DNA of 41,742 bases from Alphaproteobacteria bacterium (GTDB lineage Bacteria; Bacteroidota; Bacteroidia; Chitinophagales; Chitinophagaceae): the NCBI GenBank assembly GCA_030053915.1, contig JASGCT010000015.1, positions 1 to 41,742 of the forward strand, written 5' to 3'. Positions within the stretch are counted from its first letter, which is position 1; every line of letters begins with the position of its first letter. A program made the translations under genes and the position numbers. The notes below the pieces were generated by a model that was not told the DNA's origin, searched no databases, and saw only the letters and a list, made by a program, of their open reading frames with translations. Below, in pieces: positions 16,239-24,721 of the stretch.

Positions 16239-16244
16239 TAGTAT

Positions 16245-17303
16245 ATGTTAGATAAAAATAAAATTTTAGAAGCGCTTTCAAATGTTGAAGAGCCAGATTT
16301 AGGAAAAGATTTAGTCAGTTTAAATATGATTAAAGACTTAGTGATAGAGGGTATGCATGTTTCGTTTATGATTGAGCTAACTACGCCAGCTTGCCCTATG
16401 AAAGATATGATGAAGAATGCCTGTACCAACGCCATTCATTTATTGGTAGATAAACAGGCTCTTGTAAATATCAGCTTTGGGCATCAAGCATTACACTATG
16501 TAAAGCCTAAATTAAAGCAAATTAGAAATATCATTATGGTGGTTAGTGGTAAAGGTGGCGTTGGAAAAAGTACAGTGTCGTCTAATTTAGCCTTGTCTTT
16601 ACATTTAGCTGGAGCAAAAGTTGGTTTATTAGACGCTGATATTTTTGGACCGAGCCTTCCCTTAATGTTTGATGTTAAAAATGAGAAGCCGCAAGTTTAC
16701 GAACAAGATGGCAAACCAGTAATTATTCCGATTGAAAATTATGGTATTAAACTCATGAGTATTGGATTTTTAGTAGAAGATAAAAATGCTGTGGTGTGGC
16801 GAGGACCAATGGCAAGCAGTGCCATAAAACAGTTTTTTAATGACGTGGATTGGGGCGATTTAGATTATTTAATTATCGATATGCCGCCTGGCACAAGTGA
16901 TATTCATTTAACCATCATGCAAATGCAAATTGTAACAGGTGCTATTATTGTTACCACACCCCAAAAAGTTGCTTTATTAGATGCCCAAAAAGGAATTGCC
17001 ATGTTTCAACAGGCAAAATCGAATATTCCTATAATTGGATTAATTGAAAACATGTCTTACTTTATTCCCGAGGCACACCCTGATGAATGTTATTATATTT
17101 TTGGTAAAAACGGTGGTAGAAAATTAGCTTCGGAATTAGATTTAAATTTCTTAGGTGAAATTCCTTTAGAACTGGCTATTTGCGAGTCGGGTGATAGTGG
17201 AAAACCAGCAGTATTGCAAGATAATAAAATAATATCTAAACAACATTTCAAAGCGATTACCGATTTAATTATTAGAACAGTGGCTAAAATAAATCAAGGT
17301 TAA
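16245..17303 (+). CDS. mrp: Mrp/ApbC-family Fe-S cluster carrier ATPase with N-terminal MIP18 domain
   Basis: A 352-residue P-loop protein. Residues about 1-85 are a MIP18/DUF59 domain (VEEPDLGKDLVSLNMI, TTPACPMKD). The MRP/NBP35 domain follows, with the deviant Walker A SGKGGVGKST (101-110), LDADIFGPSLP, the WRGPMAS segment, DMPPGTSD and IENMSYF. It is thought to load or transfer Fe-S clusters to apoproteins. The CxxC pair found after ENMSYF in many Mrp proteins is absent; only PDECYYIFG with a single Cys is present. Similar CxxC-lacking forms are usual in Bacteroidota. Its last four bases overlap the convergent gene ending at 17300. Confidence 0.93.
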   Translation: MLDKNKILEALSNVEEPDLGKDLVSLNMIKDLVIEGMHVSFMIELTTPACPMKDMMKNACTNAIHLLVDKQALVNISFGHQALHYVKPKLKQIRNIIMVVSGKGGVGKSTVSSNLALSLHLAGAKVGLLDADIFGPSLPLMFDVKNEKPQVYEQDGKPVIIPIENYGIKLMSIGFLVEDKNAVVWRGPMASSAIKQFFNDVDWGDLDYLIIDMPPGTSDIHLTIMQMQIVTGAIIVTTPQKVALLDAQKGIAMFQQAKSNIPIIGLIENMSYFIPEAHPDECYYIFGKNGGRKLASELDLNFLGEIPLELAICESGDSGKPAVLQDNKIISKQHFKAITDLIIRTVAKINQG

Positions 17304-17950
17304 TATTTGGTTTTTTTCTTGCGTTTATAATCACCGCGTTTCCAGCCTTTAATAAATTCAGCCCAAGCCAAGGGATTAAAAATATTTTGGGGTGGCAATT
17401 GTCCGTTAGAATAATACCTGGCTTGATTTTGAAGTTGAACAATGCTAAAGGCTTCACCACCATCTACAGGAATATTTTGGTATAATAAGGTTTGGTCTAA
17501 CCCCTGGGTGTTTTTACGAGCAATTTCGTATAAATCATCTTTTACATCATTATTTACAAAATCTCTTTCAAATTGTTCGCGCGTGGGGCGGGGTCTTAAA
17601 ACAGTGGCTGGAAGTGTAACCGTATCATCTACTAAAAGTTGTACGATGCTATAATTGTCATCTTTTAAAGTTAAAGGAATAGTTACAAATTCAGATTTAT
17701 AGCCAACGCAAGAGAATTTTATGCGATCGCCTTTATAGACAACAATCGAAAAAACACCATCAAAATTAGAAATGGTACCTCTCCCTTTGCCAACTACTAT
17801 AACACTGGTTAATGGTATCCCTTTTAAGCTATCGGAACTCATAACAACGCCATATAATTGCACAACCGAATCTGTAGAACTTGTGTTTTGGGCACTTAAC
17901 TTAGAGCCGAGCAACAAACATATAAAAAAGATAATATTCTTGTTAAACAT
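17300..17950 (-). CDS. Exported protein with carboxypeptidase-regulatory-like (Ig-like) domain
   Basis: A 216-residue protein with a signal peptide (MFNKNIIFFICLLLGSKLSAQ) and a CarboxypepD_reg-like domain (about 30-110: QLYGVVMSSDSLKGIPLTSVIVVGKG, TISNFDGVFSIV, IKFSCVGYKSE), the beta-sandwich used at the start of many TonB-linked and surface proteins. The rest (about 115-216) is polar, ends in a Lys/Arg-rich tail and is not recognised. It probably acts in the periplasm or at the outer membrane. The start overlaps the stop of the DUF4440-like gene by one base (TAATG), so they are cotranscribed. The 3' end overlaps mrp by four bases. Confidence 0.8.
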   Translation of the reverse strand: MFNKNIIFFICLLLGSKLSAQNTSSTDSVVQLYGVVMSSDSLKGIPLTSVIVVGKGRGTISNFDGVFSIVVYKGDRIKFSCVGYKSEFVTIPLTLKDDNYSIVQLLVDDTVTLPATVLRPRPTREQFERDFVNNDVKDDLYEIARKNTQGLDQTLLYQNIPVDGGEAFSIVQLQNQARYYSNGQLPPQNIFNPLAWAEFIKGWKRGDYKRKKKTKY

Positions 17951-18438
17951 TACTTATTGAGGGGTTCACTTATAACTAATTGTTTTTTCCAAACACCATT
18001 TTCAAATGAGAAAAATTCGATGATTGTTTTTTTGATTTTTTTTCGTGTACCATTATCTGATCTATCAATAAATTTAAGACTGTTCATATACGCCAAATTC
18101 GATGAAACAACAACTATTTTTGACTCAATATAGTTAACATCATGAAGTATATATTGTTTACTTTCTATAAGTTTCAGAAAATTTTGTTTAGAAATTTTGT
18201 GTTTATCATCTTGGGCGCCATCAAAGAAAACGAAATTATCTGAATAAAGGGTTTCTAAGGTTTTATTGTCTCCTTTTTTTAATACTTCTTCTGATAGATT
18301 TTGTGCGCTGTTAATATCAGCTTTAATTTTAGTAATGTCTGCATCCGAAAGTTGTGCAACTGGGGTTTGTGAGTATGTTATAAAAGTTAACATTAAAATA
18401 CCAACTGTAAAGAAGGTTTTCATAAGTTTATTTTTCAT
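17950..18438 (-). CDS. Exported DUF4440/NTF2-like protein, copy 2
   Basis: Start set at ATG 18438 (162 residues). The frame also opens at a TTG at 18456, but that TTG is the end of a -7 box. A signal peptide (MKNKLMKTFFTVGILMLTFITYSQ) is followed by an NTF2-like/DUF4440 domain: a helix (SDADITKIKADI), NKTLETLYSDNFVFFDGAQ, ISKQNFLKLIES, SSNLAYMNSL and a C-terminal NGVWKKQLVIS strand. Such domains are found in enzymes of ketosteroid-isomerase type and in non-catalytic binding proteins; no substrate can be named. It is a tandem paralogue of the gene at 18488-18973 and is coupled to the gene at 17300-17950. Confidence 0.82.
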   Translation of the reverse strand: MKNKLMKTFFTVGILMLTFITYSQTPVAQLSDADITKIKADINSAQNLSEEVLKKGDNKTLETLYSDNFVFFDGAQDDKHKISKQNFLKLIESKQYILHDVNYIESKIVVVSSNLAYMNSLKFIDRSDNGTRKKIKKTIIEFFSFENGVWKKQLVISEPLNK

Positions 18439-18453
18439 AGTTAAAAATTTAAG

Positions 18454-18461
18454 CAAAATTA
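18454..18461 (-). promoter_or_regulatory. -7 box of the downstream DUF4440-like gene
   Basis: TAATTTTG (18461-18454, minus strand) matches TAnnTTTG, 15 bases before the ATG at 18438. The surrounding GCTTAAATTT sequence is repeated at the other copy's promoter, so the promoter was duplicated with the gene. Confidence 0.55.
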
Positions 18462-18487
18462 GATAATTTTAAGATTATATATTATAT

Positions 18488-18973
18488 TTAATGAATCACA
18501 TGATATTCATACATTTCACTTTTCCACACCCCATTAACATTGATATAAACATCTGTAAAAGATTTTTTTTCAGTAGTTCTTTTACCATGTAAAGTTCGTT
18601 CAACTTCTACAATACCAGTAATTAATGCTAAATTTGAATTTACAACAACTGCTTTAGATTCGTTATGAATAACATTGTGTAATAAATATTTTTCTTCTTT
18701 AATAAGTTTAAAATAATCTTGTTTTGTTATTTTATCTTCTTGGGTTTGAGCACCTTGGTAAAAGACAAAATTATCAGTAAATAATACATCCAGCATTTTA
18801 GTATTACCTTCCTTTAAGTTCTTAACAACATTTTGTCGGGTTTCTAAGACTTCTGATTTAATTTTTGCTATGTCTGCATCAGAGAGCTGACTAACATAAG
18901 TTTGGCTAAAACTAAATTGAGTTAAAAGCACAGCCATTAAAAAACCAAGGGTTTTAAAGAATTTTATTTTCAT
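18488..18973 (-). CDS. Exported DUF4440/NTF2-like protein, copy 1
   Basis: Start set at ATG 18973 (161 residues) for the same reason as its neighbour: the upstream TTG at 18991 belongs to a -7 box. A signal peptide (MKIKFFKTLGFLMAVLLTQFSFSQ) is followed by the same domain in the same order: VSQLSDADIAKIKSEV, TKMLDVLFTDNFVFYQGAQ, ITKQDYFKLIKEEKYLLHNV, NSNLALITG and NGVWKSEMYEY. Identity with the downstream copy is clear through the first two thirds and weak at the C-terminus, so the two have diverged. The function is unknown; it is probably periplasmic. Confidence 0.82.
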   Translation of the reverse strand: MKIKFFKTLGFLMAVLLTQFSFSQTYVSQLSDADIAKIKSEVLETRQNVVKNLKEGNTKMLDVLFTDNFVFYQGAQTQEDKITKQDYFKLIKEEKYLLHNVIHNESKAVVVNSNLALITGIVEVERTLHGKRTTEKKSFTDVYINVNGVWKSEMYEYHVIH

Positions 18974-18988
18974 AATTTCAAATTTAAG

Positions 18989-18996
18989 CAAAGATA
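18989..18996 (-). promoter_or_regulatory. -7 box of the upstream DUF4440-like gene
   Basis: TATCTTTG (18996-18989, minus strand) matches TAnnTTTG, 15 bases before the ATG at 18973. The spacing to the start is the same as in the downstream copy. Confidence 0.55.
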
Positions 18997-19140
18997 GGAT
19001 ATTTTTAACATATTTTGTAATTTATTAAAATTTTTTCTAAAATTTACACTTAAAAATTTCGAGATACCGTCAATAAAAATAATCTGGGTAACAAATTTGT
19101 TTGAAACTGAGAACTGGAAAAGTCGTTTACGTGTCCATTA

Positions 19141-21216
19141 CTAAAACGCCTTAAACATATCACCCAAATAATGTTTCAAGTTATATTTCTTGGTTGTGTC
19201 TAAGGCACGTTCAAGGCAAATGAATTTTTTGTCGGTGTGCTTTTTGAAATACTCTATTGTGTCGGCTTCAATGGTAATATCTAAGCAAATCAAGGTTTCT
19301 TTTATGCCGTCTGTGGCTAAAAAAATTTCGTTTTTCTTAAACTGGTCTTGTTTGTCGGCTTTGTAGTTTAGCTGAAAACCATTTTTTAATAAAATCTCTG
19401 TCAATAGTTCTTCACGATTGAAAATGGTTGCCAATTGTGCTTCTTTTTCTTTGATGTAAGCCATTAGTGATACAATATTTTCTTCGTCTGATTTCTCCAC
19501 ATCGGGCGCCCATTCTATTCGTGGGAAATTTGATTTTACTAATTTGAAAACTTTAAAACCCAAACCTTTAATTGCATCGTCTTTGTGTCCGTTGGTAAAC
19601 AAGTTGGGTTGTTGCTTCTTCTTGTCTTCAATTAGTTTTTCAACTACTCTTTTGTTGCGTTCAATGGTAATGTCGCTTATTTTTTTGTAACCTGCTTTAA
19701 CTAAATCAGTTTCGTTTTCTGTTGTTTCTGGTAATTGTATTAGAATAAACTTACGATTGCCATTGTCCTTATAATTTAAATCCATTACTGCGTGTCCAGT
19801 TGAACCGCTTCCACCAAAAAAGTCAAGTATTAAATCTTCATTTTCTGCAGTAGTAGAAAGTTCAAGCATACGTTGAATAAAAGCAATAGGCTTTTTACCA
19901 TTAGGAAATGAAATCTCTCCTTCTTTGGAAACATTATTCCAGTTAAAATCCAACCATAGAGTTCCAGTTTTTGCTCTGATTGAAATATCTGTTCCGTTTT
20001 CAACTGCGATGTCTTTCAACCAAGCAATTTGGTCTTTGTTAGTGCCTTTATAATAAACTGTAGTAAGTTGTCCTTTATTTCTTCCACTACGAGGAACGTA
20101 TTCGATACTAAATAGTCCATCTTCCTTACCAATAGCGGTCATTACTCTACCTCGAATTGAACTTTGGGCATTTGTGTCACGGAATACCTTTGTGAAGTAT
20201 TTCTTGTAAATTTCTTCCTCTGATAAGCCTTCTTCTTCAATTAATTCAGAGATGGATTTCATTTCATAATCACTGTGAGTATAGATTTTAATATCGTTTC
20301 CATCCCCATCTTTAACTGTAGATGTAAGTTCTTTTGTCCCAAATTCTTTTAAAACCCTTGTGTATTTCCAACTTTTCTTTTCGTCCCGCATATACTGAAT
20401 ATGCTCAGTCAATTTCACCTCGTCATAAGCTTTATCTAAATCAAGGGCATCTATGTCTCTGTTCTTGACATAAATCATTAGATATTCAGTATTTTTCTTT
20501 AGCCTCTTATCTTCACCGCCACCACTCGCACCTGCTGAAGGTTTTGCTTTTATTGAAACTGTATTGATATAATTTTCTTCTCCAAAAACTTCATCACAAA
20601 GTTTTTTTAGATGATGAACTTCGTTGTCATCAATCGAAATGAAAATTGCTCCGTCATCTTTCAATAAGGTTCTTGAAATTAAAAGACGACTATACATCAT
20701 ATTTAACCAGTTACTATGATAGCGTCCATCAATTTCAATGTTTGTATCTATCTTAATTCCGTTTTCTGTAATGCCCGTATCCTCCCAATAAGCCTTTTTA
20801 TCTTGAGAAAAGTCGTCATTGTATATTAAGTCGCCACCAGTGTTATAAGGTGGGTCAATGTAAATGCACTTTACTTGGTCACGATAGCTGCCGCTTAATA
20901 ATTTTAACACTTCCAAATTTTCACCTTCAATAATGATGTTTTCGCTTTCTGTTGGGTTTACACTTCTGCTTTCATCAAACATTAAAGTAGCATTACTTGG
21001 AGTGAAAGCATTTCTTTTTGAAGCACTTTTGCCAAACCATCTAAACTCATACCGTTCCGTTTCTGAAACGCTTGCAGGGTCAACCACTTTTTTAAGTTCT
21101 TCTATATTCAGTTTGCCCTCATTGGTAAACAAATCAGGGAAAAGATTTTTAAGTTGTGTTAATCTTTCCTTGTTCCAGTCTTTGCTCAAAGGCATTAAGT
21201 CATTTATATTTTCCAT
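19141..21216 (-). CDS. mod: Type III restriction-modification methyltransferase (Mod)
   Basis: A 691-residue beta-class N6-adenine methyltransferase. Motif IV DPPY is at 121-124 ([14 protein letters not shown]) and comes before the AdoMet-binding motif I FGGSGSTG at about 466-473, the order expected of type III Mod and beta-class enzymes. The region between (about 200-440) would hold the target recognition domain. Mod methylates one strand of an asymmetric site, sets specificity for the complex and is needed for cleavage. It starts 3 bases after the res stop. The reading frame is intact, with no repeat tract of the kind that makes some Mod genes phase-variable. Confidence 0.94.
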   Translation of the reverse strand: MENINDLMPLSKDWNKERLTQLKNLFPDLFTNEGKLNIEELKKVVDPASVSETERYEFRWFGKSASKRNAFTPSNATLMFDESRSVNPTESENIIIEGENLEVLKLLSGSYRDQVKCIYIDPPYNTGGDLIYNDDFSQDKKAYWEDTGITENGIKIDTNIEIDGRYHSNWLNMMYSRLLISRTLLKDDGAIFISIDDNEVHHLKKLCDEVFGEENYINTVSIKAKPSAGASGGGEDKRLKKNTEYLMIYVKNRDIDALDLDKAYDEVKLTEHIQYMRDEKKSWKYTRVLKEFGTKELTSTVKDGDGNDIKIYTHSDYEMKSISELIEEEGLSEEEIYKKYFTKVFRDTNAQSSIRGRVMTAIGKEDGLFSIEYVPRSGRNKGQLTTVYYKGTNKDQIAWLKDIAVENGTDISIRAKTGTLWLDFNWNNVSKEGEISFPNGKKPIAFIQRMLELSTTAENEDLILDFFGGSGSTGHAVMDLNYKDNGNRKFILIQLPETTENETDLVKAGYKKISDITIERNKRVVEKLIEDKKKQQPNLFTNGHKDDAIKGLGFKVFKLVKSNFPRIEWAPDVEKSDEENIVSLMAYIKEKEAQLATIFNREELLTEILLKNGFQLNYKADKQDQFKKNEIFLATDGIKETLICLDITIEADTIEYFKKHTDKKFICLERALDTTKKYNLKHYLGDMFKAF

Positions 21217-21219
21217 TGC

Positions 21220-24030
21220 TTATTTTTGAGTATTTTCTAATATTGTTTGTTCAGCTTGTGTTTTAAATACTTGATAATCTTTTAAAGGAGCTTTGTAATG
21301 TACATCCACCCCAATCGCTTTAAAATGTTTCAAAGCACATTCTATCTTATAAATTTCAGATTCGGTTAGTGTTGCTCTGTCGTTAATATCATTCGTACCT
21401 TTGGTTTCAATTACAAAGTAAAATTCACTTTCGTTGCCATCTTTCAAAATTTTATGTTTCATTACTAAACCAAAATCTGGTTCATAAAAAGCTGTGTGTC
21501 TTTTCCCAATAGGTATAGGAATTTTATACCAGCTTGGTAACTTGATGAAACACACTACTTCTGGGTCGATATCTGCTCTTTTTCCAAACCATCTTTCCAC
21601 TTCACTGTCAAATACAAATCCTTCATAAACGCCTCTGTTGGGTGTATCTTCAATGCCACCCAATAAATTTTTCTCTTTCCTGTGTTTGATAATATCTGGA
21701 AACAAATCATCAAATTGTCCCTCCATTTCCCCTACAACATGATAAACCAACCCTCTTTGCAATTCTCTCATTTCTACATTATTGGCTATTTTAATAGCCT
21801 CTTGAATAAAAAAGTGAGGATTTTTGATGAACTGCTCATGATTGCTAAGTTTATAGAGGATAGTGCAACTTGAATTATAATCAAGTGAAGTGCCCTCGCT
21901 AAACTCTTCTACATAATCAAATGGTTGAAACGATGCCTTTAATAATTTTTTAGATACCCCTCCAAATTCGGAATTGATATTTTCTTCCGTAATTGATGTA
22001 ATTCTTCGGCTTGAACTCTCAATTAAATAATCATTTATTTTTATTTTACTTATTTCTGCAATACACTTCAGCGTTAGTTCACTTTGAATGAAGTTTACAG
22101 TATAATCTGTTTTTTTTGCTAATAACTTCCAAAATTTTCTAAAAGCACTATCAATTTTCTCTGTTTTATTTCGTTTTATATCTGTAATATCAATGTCTTT
22201 TCCTTTATGATTATGAATTAATTTTGCTCCTGCAATCGTTGTTCCATACACATCATTAATTTCTTTTTGATATTGGGTTACAAAAGTTTCGTAGGTTTCA
22301 TTTGGAATTATTGTCAATAAATTCAATTCGTCGCCTACTTGCGTTTTTGGATTCTCATAAACTCTTTGTCCTTGTTGGTTTACGCAAATCCGCAAACCTC
22401 TACCTATTTCTTGGCGTTTACGAATTTCAGAGTAAGCAGTATTTAATGTTGCAATGTTAAAAACATTTGGGTTGTCCCAACCAACGCCTAAAGCACTATG
22501 AGAAAACACAAATTCAATTGGGTTGCCAATTGTCAGCAATTCGTCTTTCTTTTGTAAAATCAGTTCGTAAATTTTCTTTTGTTCCTTTAGACCTCCTTCA
22601 TTATCTGAAAATTCACCTTTTGCATTTTGGGCAAAATAGTAACCTTGTATTTGGTGAATGTGTTGGCTTGTTGGAATATTACCATGGTTGTATTGGGGAT
22701 AAATGGTTTTGTATTTTTCAACGAATAGGTTTTTAATTTTTGGGTCTTCGCCCATATAGTTTGAAACCTTGTCAATAAAAATCAAACTCAAAACTTTGAT
22801 ACCTTTTGATTGCAATTTTTGAGATTTTGTAAAGTGGCGATGTATAAGCCATTCTAATTGTAAAGCCCATACAATTTCAATATTACCAGCAGCATTATTT
22901 AATTGCAATTCAATCCCATTTTGAAAACTGATAAACCATTGTTGAGTTATCAAATTCTTGCTAATTTGTTCTATTTTGTAATTTAGGTAGCTTGGGTTGT
23001 TTGTTTTTTCGCCAAGATTATCGCCATCTTTTAACCAATTTGTTTCTTCAAAAACAAACTTTCCTGCTTTTAGTTTCCATGCTTTTAGTTTCCCACGAAT
23101 TTTATTATTTTCGTTTTTTACTTCCGAAAATTGAATTTTTATATTCGCTTCATCATTTTTTTCAGTAACAGTCAATACTTCAATTTTCTTTACCAGTCCT
23201 TGTTTGTAGCTGTCATAAGGCGTTAAACGATACAATAAATTCTTAACAGTTTTGTGTGTAGCCGAATAACGAATTTTAAAGAGTGGGTCAAGTGTTTTAA
23301 AAATTGCTTTTTCTCTGTCGTCTGCTTTGTTACTGTATCGCTCTTTTCTTTCTTCTGCTGAAAGTGTTTTTAAACGCTCTATCATATTGTCGCTGTCCAT
23401 TCCTTCCTGTGGTTCGTCCATAAAAATGATGGGTCGCACTTTGGCAATAGCGTCAATGTATGGTAGATTATTAAACAAATCTTCTCTTTGTGTTCTGTTT
23501 AAAATTCTGTCATCAGAAGAAAAAGCACCAGTCGTCATAATCATAACTTGCGGATGTTGTTCTTCAATGAACTTGGTTACTTTATTTAGTTTCTTGCTGT
23601 CATAATCAAACGCAGAAACCTTAAAACCGTAAATGCTTTCTAATTGCTTTTCAAAGGTTTTGAATGTTCCTAAGGTTCCTTGTCTGATTGCAATTGATGG
23701 CACAAGAATTATGAACTTGGTAAAAGCGTAGTGTTTGTATAGCTCGTAAATGGTCTTGATGTAAACAAGTGTTTTACCTGTTCCCGTTTCCATTTCAATA
23801 CATAGGTCATTGTCGGCTGAATACTTTGCCTTTTCTTCGTCAATGCCGTTTTCTTTAGCGATAGCTTTGATATTGTAAACTAACTGCTTCGCTGTTAGTT
23901 TACAAAAATTAGAACGGATGCCTTCAATACAAGCATTGTCAAAAGTATTTTTTTCTGTGCCTTCAAACACTTTAATGACTGCCTGAATAGCGGTGTTCTG
24001 ATATTTTAAATTCTCTAATTGTAATTCCAT
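21220..24030 (-). CDS. res: Type III restriction-modification helicase-endonuclease (Res)
   Basis: A 936-residue SF2 helicase-nuclease of usual Res length. It shows Walker A METGTGKT (80-87), the DEAD-box-like DEPQ (205-208 in IIFMDEPQEGMDSD), motif III-like SATHKT (near 255), a helicase C domain with GVGWDNPN and RQEIGRGLRI, and a C-terminal PD-(D/E)xK nuclease with EPDFG and VIETKG (about 850-880). Res uses ATP to move or switch along DNA and cuts after two head-to-head sites meet. All motifs look intact, so the system should be active. It precedes mod, the reverse of the EcoPI/EcoP15I order. A -7 box (TAATTTTG) lies about 50 bases upstream. Confidence 0.94.
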   Translation of the reverse strand: MELQLENLKYQNTAIQAVIKVFEGTEKNTFDNACIEGIRSNFCKLTAKQLVYNIKAIAKENGIDEEKAKYSADNDLCIEMETGTGKTLVYIKTIYELYKHYAFTKFIILVPSIAIRQGTLGTFKTFEKQLESIYGFKVSAFDYDSKKLNKVTKFIEEQHPQVMIMTTGAFSSDDRILNRTQREDLFNNLPYIDAIAKVRPIIFMDEPQEGMDSDNMIERLKTLSAEERKERYSNKADDREKAIFKTLDPLFKIRYSATHKTVKNLLYRLTPYDSYKQGLVKKIEVLTVTEKNDEANIKIQFSEVKNENNKIRGKLKAWKLKAGKFVFEETNWLKDGDNLGEKTNNPSYLNYKIEQISKNLITQQWFISFQNGIELQLNNAAGNIEIVWALQLEWLIHRHFTKSQKLQSKGIKVLSLIFIDKVSNYMGEDPKIKNLFVEKYKTIYPQYNHGNIPTSQHIHQIQGYYFAQNAKGEFSDNEGGLKEQKKIYELILQKKDELLTIGNPIEFVFSHSALGVGWDNPNVFNIATLNTAYSEIRKRQEIGRGLRICVNQQGQRVYENPKTQVGDELNLLTIIPNETYETFVTQYQKEINDVYGTTIAGAKLIHNHKGKDIDITDIKRNKTEKIDSAFRKFWKLLAKKTDYTVNFIQSELTLKCIAEISKIKINDYLIESSSRRITSITEENINSEFGGVSKKLLKASFQPFDYVEEFSEGTSLDYNSSCTILYKLSNHEQFIKNPHFFIQEAIKIANNVEMRELQRGLVYHVVGEMEGQFDDLFPDIIKHRKEKNLLGGIEDTPNRGVYEGFVFDSEVERWFGKRADIDPEVVCFIKLPSWYKIPIPIGKRHTAFYEPDFGLVMKHKILKDGNESEFYFVIETKGTNDINDRATLTESEIYKIECALKHFKAIGVDVHYKAPLKDYQVFKTQAEQTILENTQK

Positions 24031-24080
24031 AGATTTTAATTAATGTTTGAATTTTTTTATGGGATTGATTGTTATTTAAG

Positions 24081-24088
24081 CAAAATTA
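24081..24088 (-). promoter_or_regulatory. -7 box of the res-mod operon
   Basis: TAATTTTG (24088-24081, minus strand) matches TAnnTTTG and would give a leader of roughly 45 bases before the res ATG at 24030. No -33 element was recognised. Confidence 0.4.
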
Positions 24089-24226
24089 CGATTTAAATTG
24101 TAACTTTTATAAACATTTATTAAATATTTTTACTTTTCTACACCTTAATACGTAATCAATTGTAACTAAAAAATAACACAGTTTCATTTTTAAAAACAAA
24201 AATTCGCACTTATTACAAAATTTTAC

Positions 24227-24234
24227 TATCTTTG
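24227..24234 (+). promoter_or_regulatory. -7 box of the acetyltransferase gene
   Basis: TATCTTTG matches TAnnTTTG, 22 bases before the ATG at 24257. No -33 element at proper spacing. Confidence 0.5.
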
Positions 24235-24256
24235 AACCTAAATTAAAACCAACATT

Positions 24257-24703
24257 ATGCAACTCGTTTGGACTTTAAAACATTTTAATACGCTCAGTGT
24301 CTTAGAACTTTACAAAACAATTCAGTTAAGACTTGAAGTATTTTCTATAGAACAAAAATGTGCTTATCAAGATTTAGACAATAAAGATTTAGACGCCTAT
24401 TTTTTAATGGGCTGGGATGGTGATACGCTGGTAGCCAGTACCCGATTATTAAAACCCGGCTTAGGATATACTCAAATGTCTATTGGGCGTGTGGTTTGCC
24501 ATAAAAACTATCGTAAATTAGGTATAGGCAAAGAACTGATGCAACGTTCTATCGTAGAAATGAGGCAATTATTTGGAAATGGTAATATTAAAATTGGCGC
24601 CCAATGTTATTTAAAACGTTTTTATAACGAATTGGGATTTGAAAGTACAAACCATTTTTATCTCGAAGATAATATCGAACACGAATATATGATTTTGAGC
24701 TGA
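24257..24703 (+). CDS. ElaA-like GNAT family N-acetyltransferase
   Basis: A 148-residue GNAT protein. The start and middle (LYKTIQLRLEVFSIEQKCAYQDLDNKDLDA) are the ElaA subfamily signature. The acetyl-CoA binding region follows as SIGRVVCHKNYRKLGIGKELM (about 75-95), with the R/Q-x-x-G-x-G/A loop as RKLGIG. A late IGAQCYLKRFYNELGFE segment is also typical. The substrate is unknown. It is a single gene with its own promoter, convergent with the giant gene and 18 bases from its stop. Confidence 0.92.
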   Translation: MQLVWTLKHFNTLSVLELYKTIQLRLEVFSIEQKCAYQDLDNKDLDAYFLMGWDGDTLVASTRLLKPGLGYTQMSIGRVVCHKNYRKLGIGKELMQRSIVEMRQLFGNGNIKIGAQCYLKRFYNELGFESTNHFYLEDNIEHEYMILS

Positions 24704-24721
24704 TAATCTGGCATATATTTA

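Noticed and set aside
19019..19140. Intergenic stretch after mod as an attachment site or mobile-element end
   Set aside because: No direct repeat, integrase, transposase or tRNA was seen beside the type III system.
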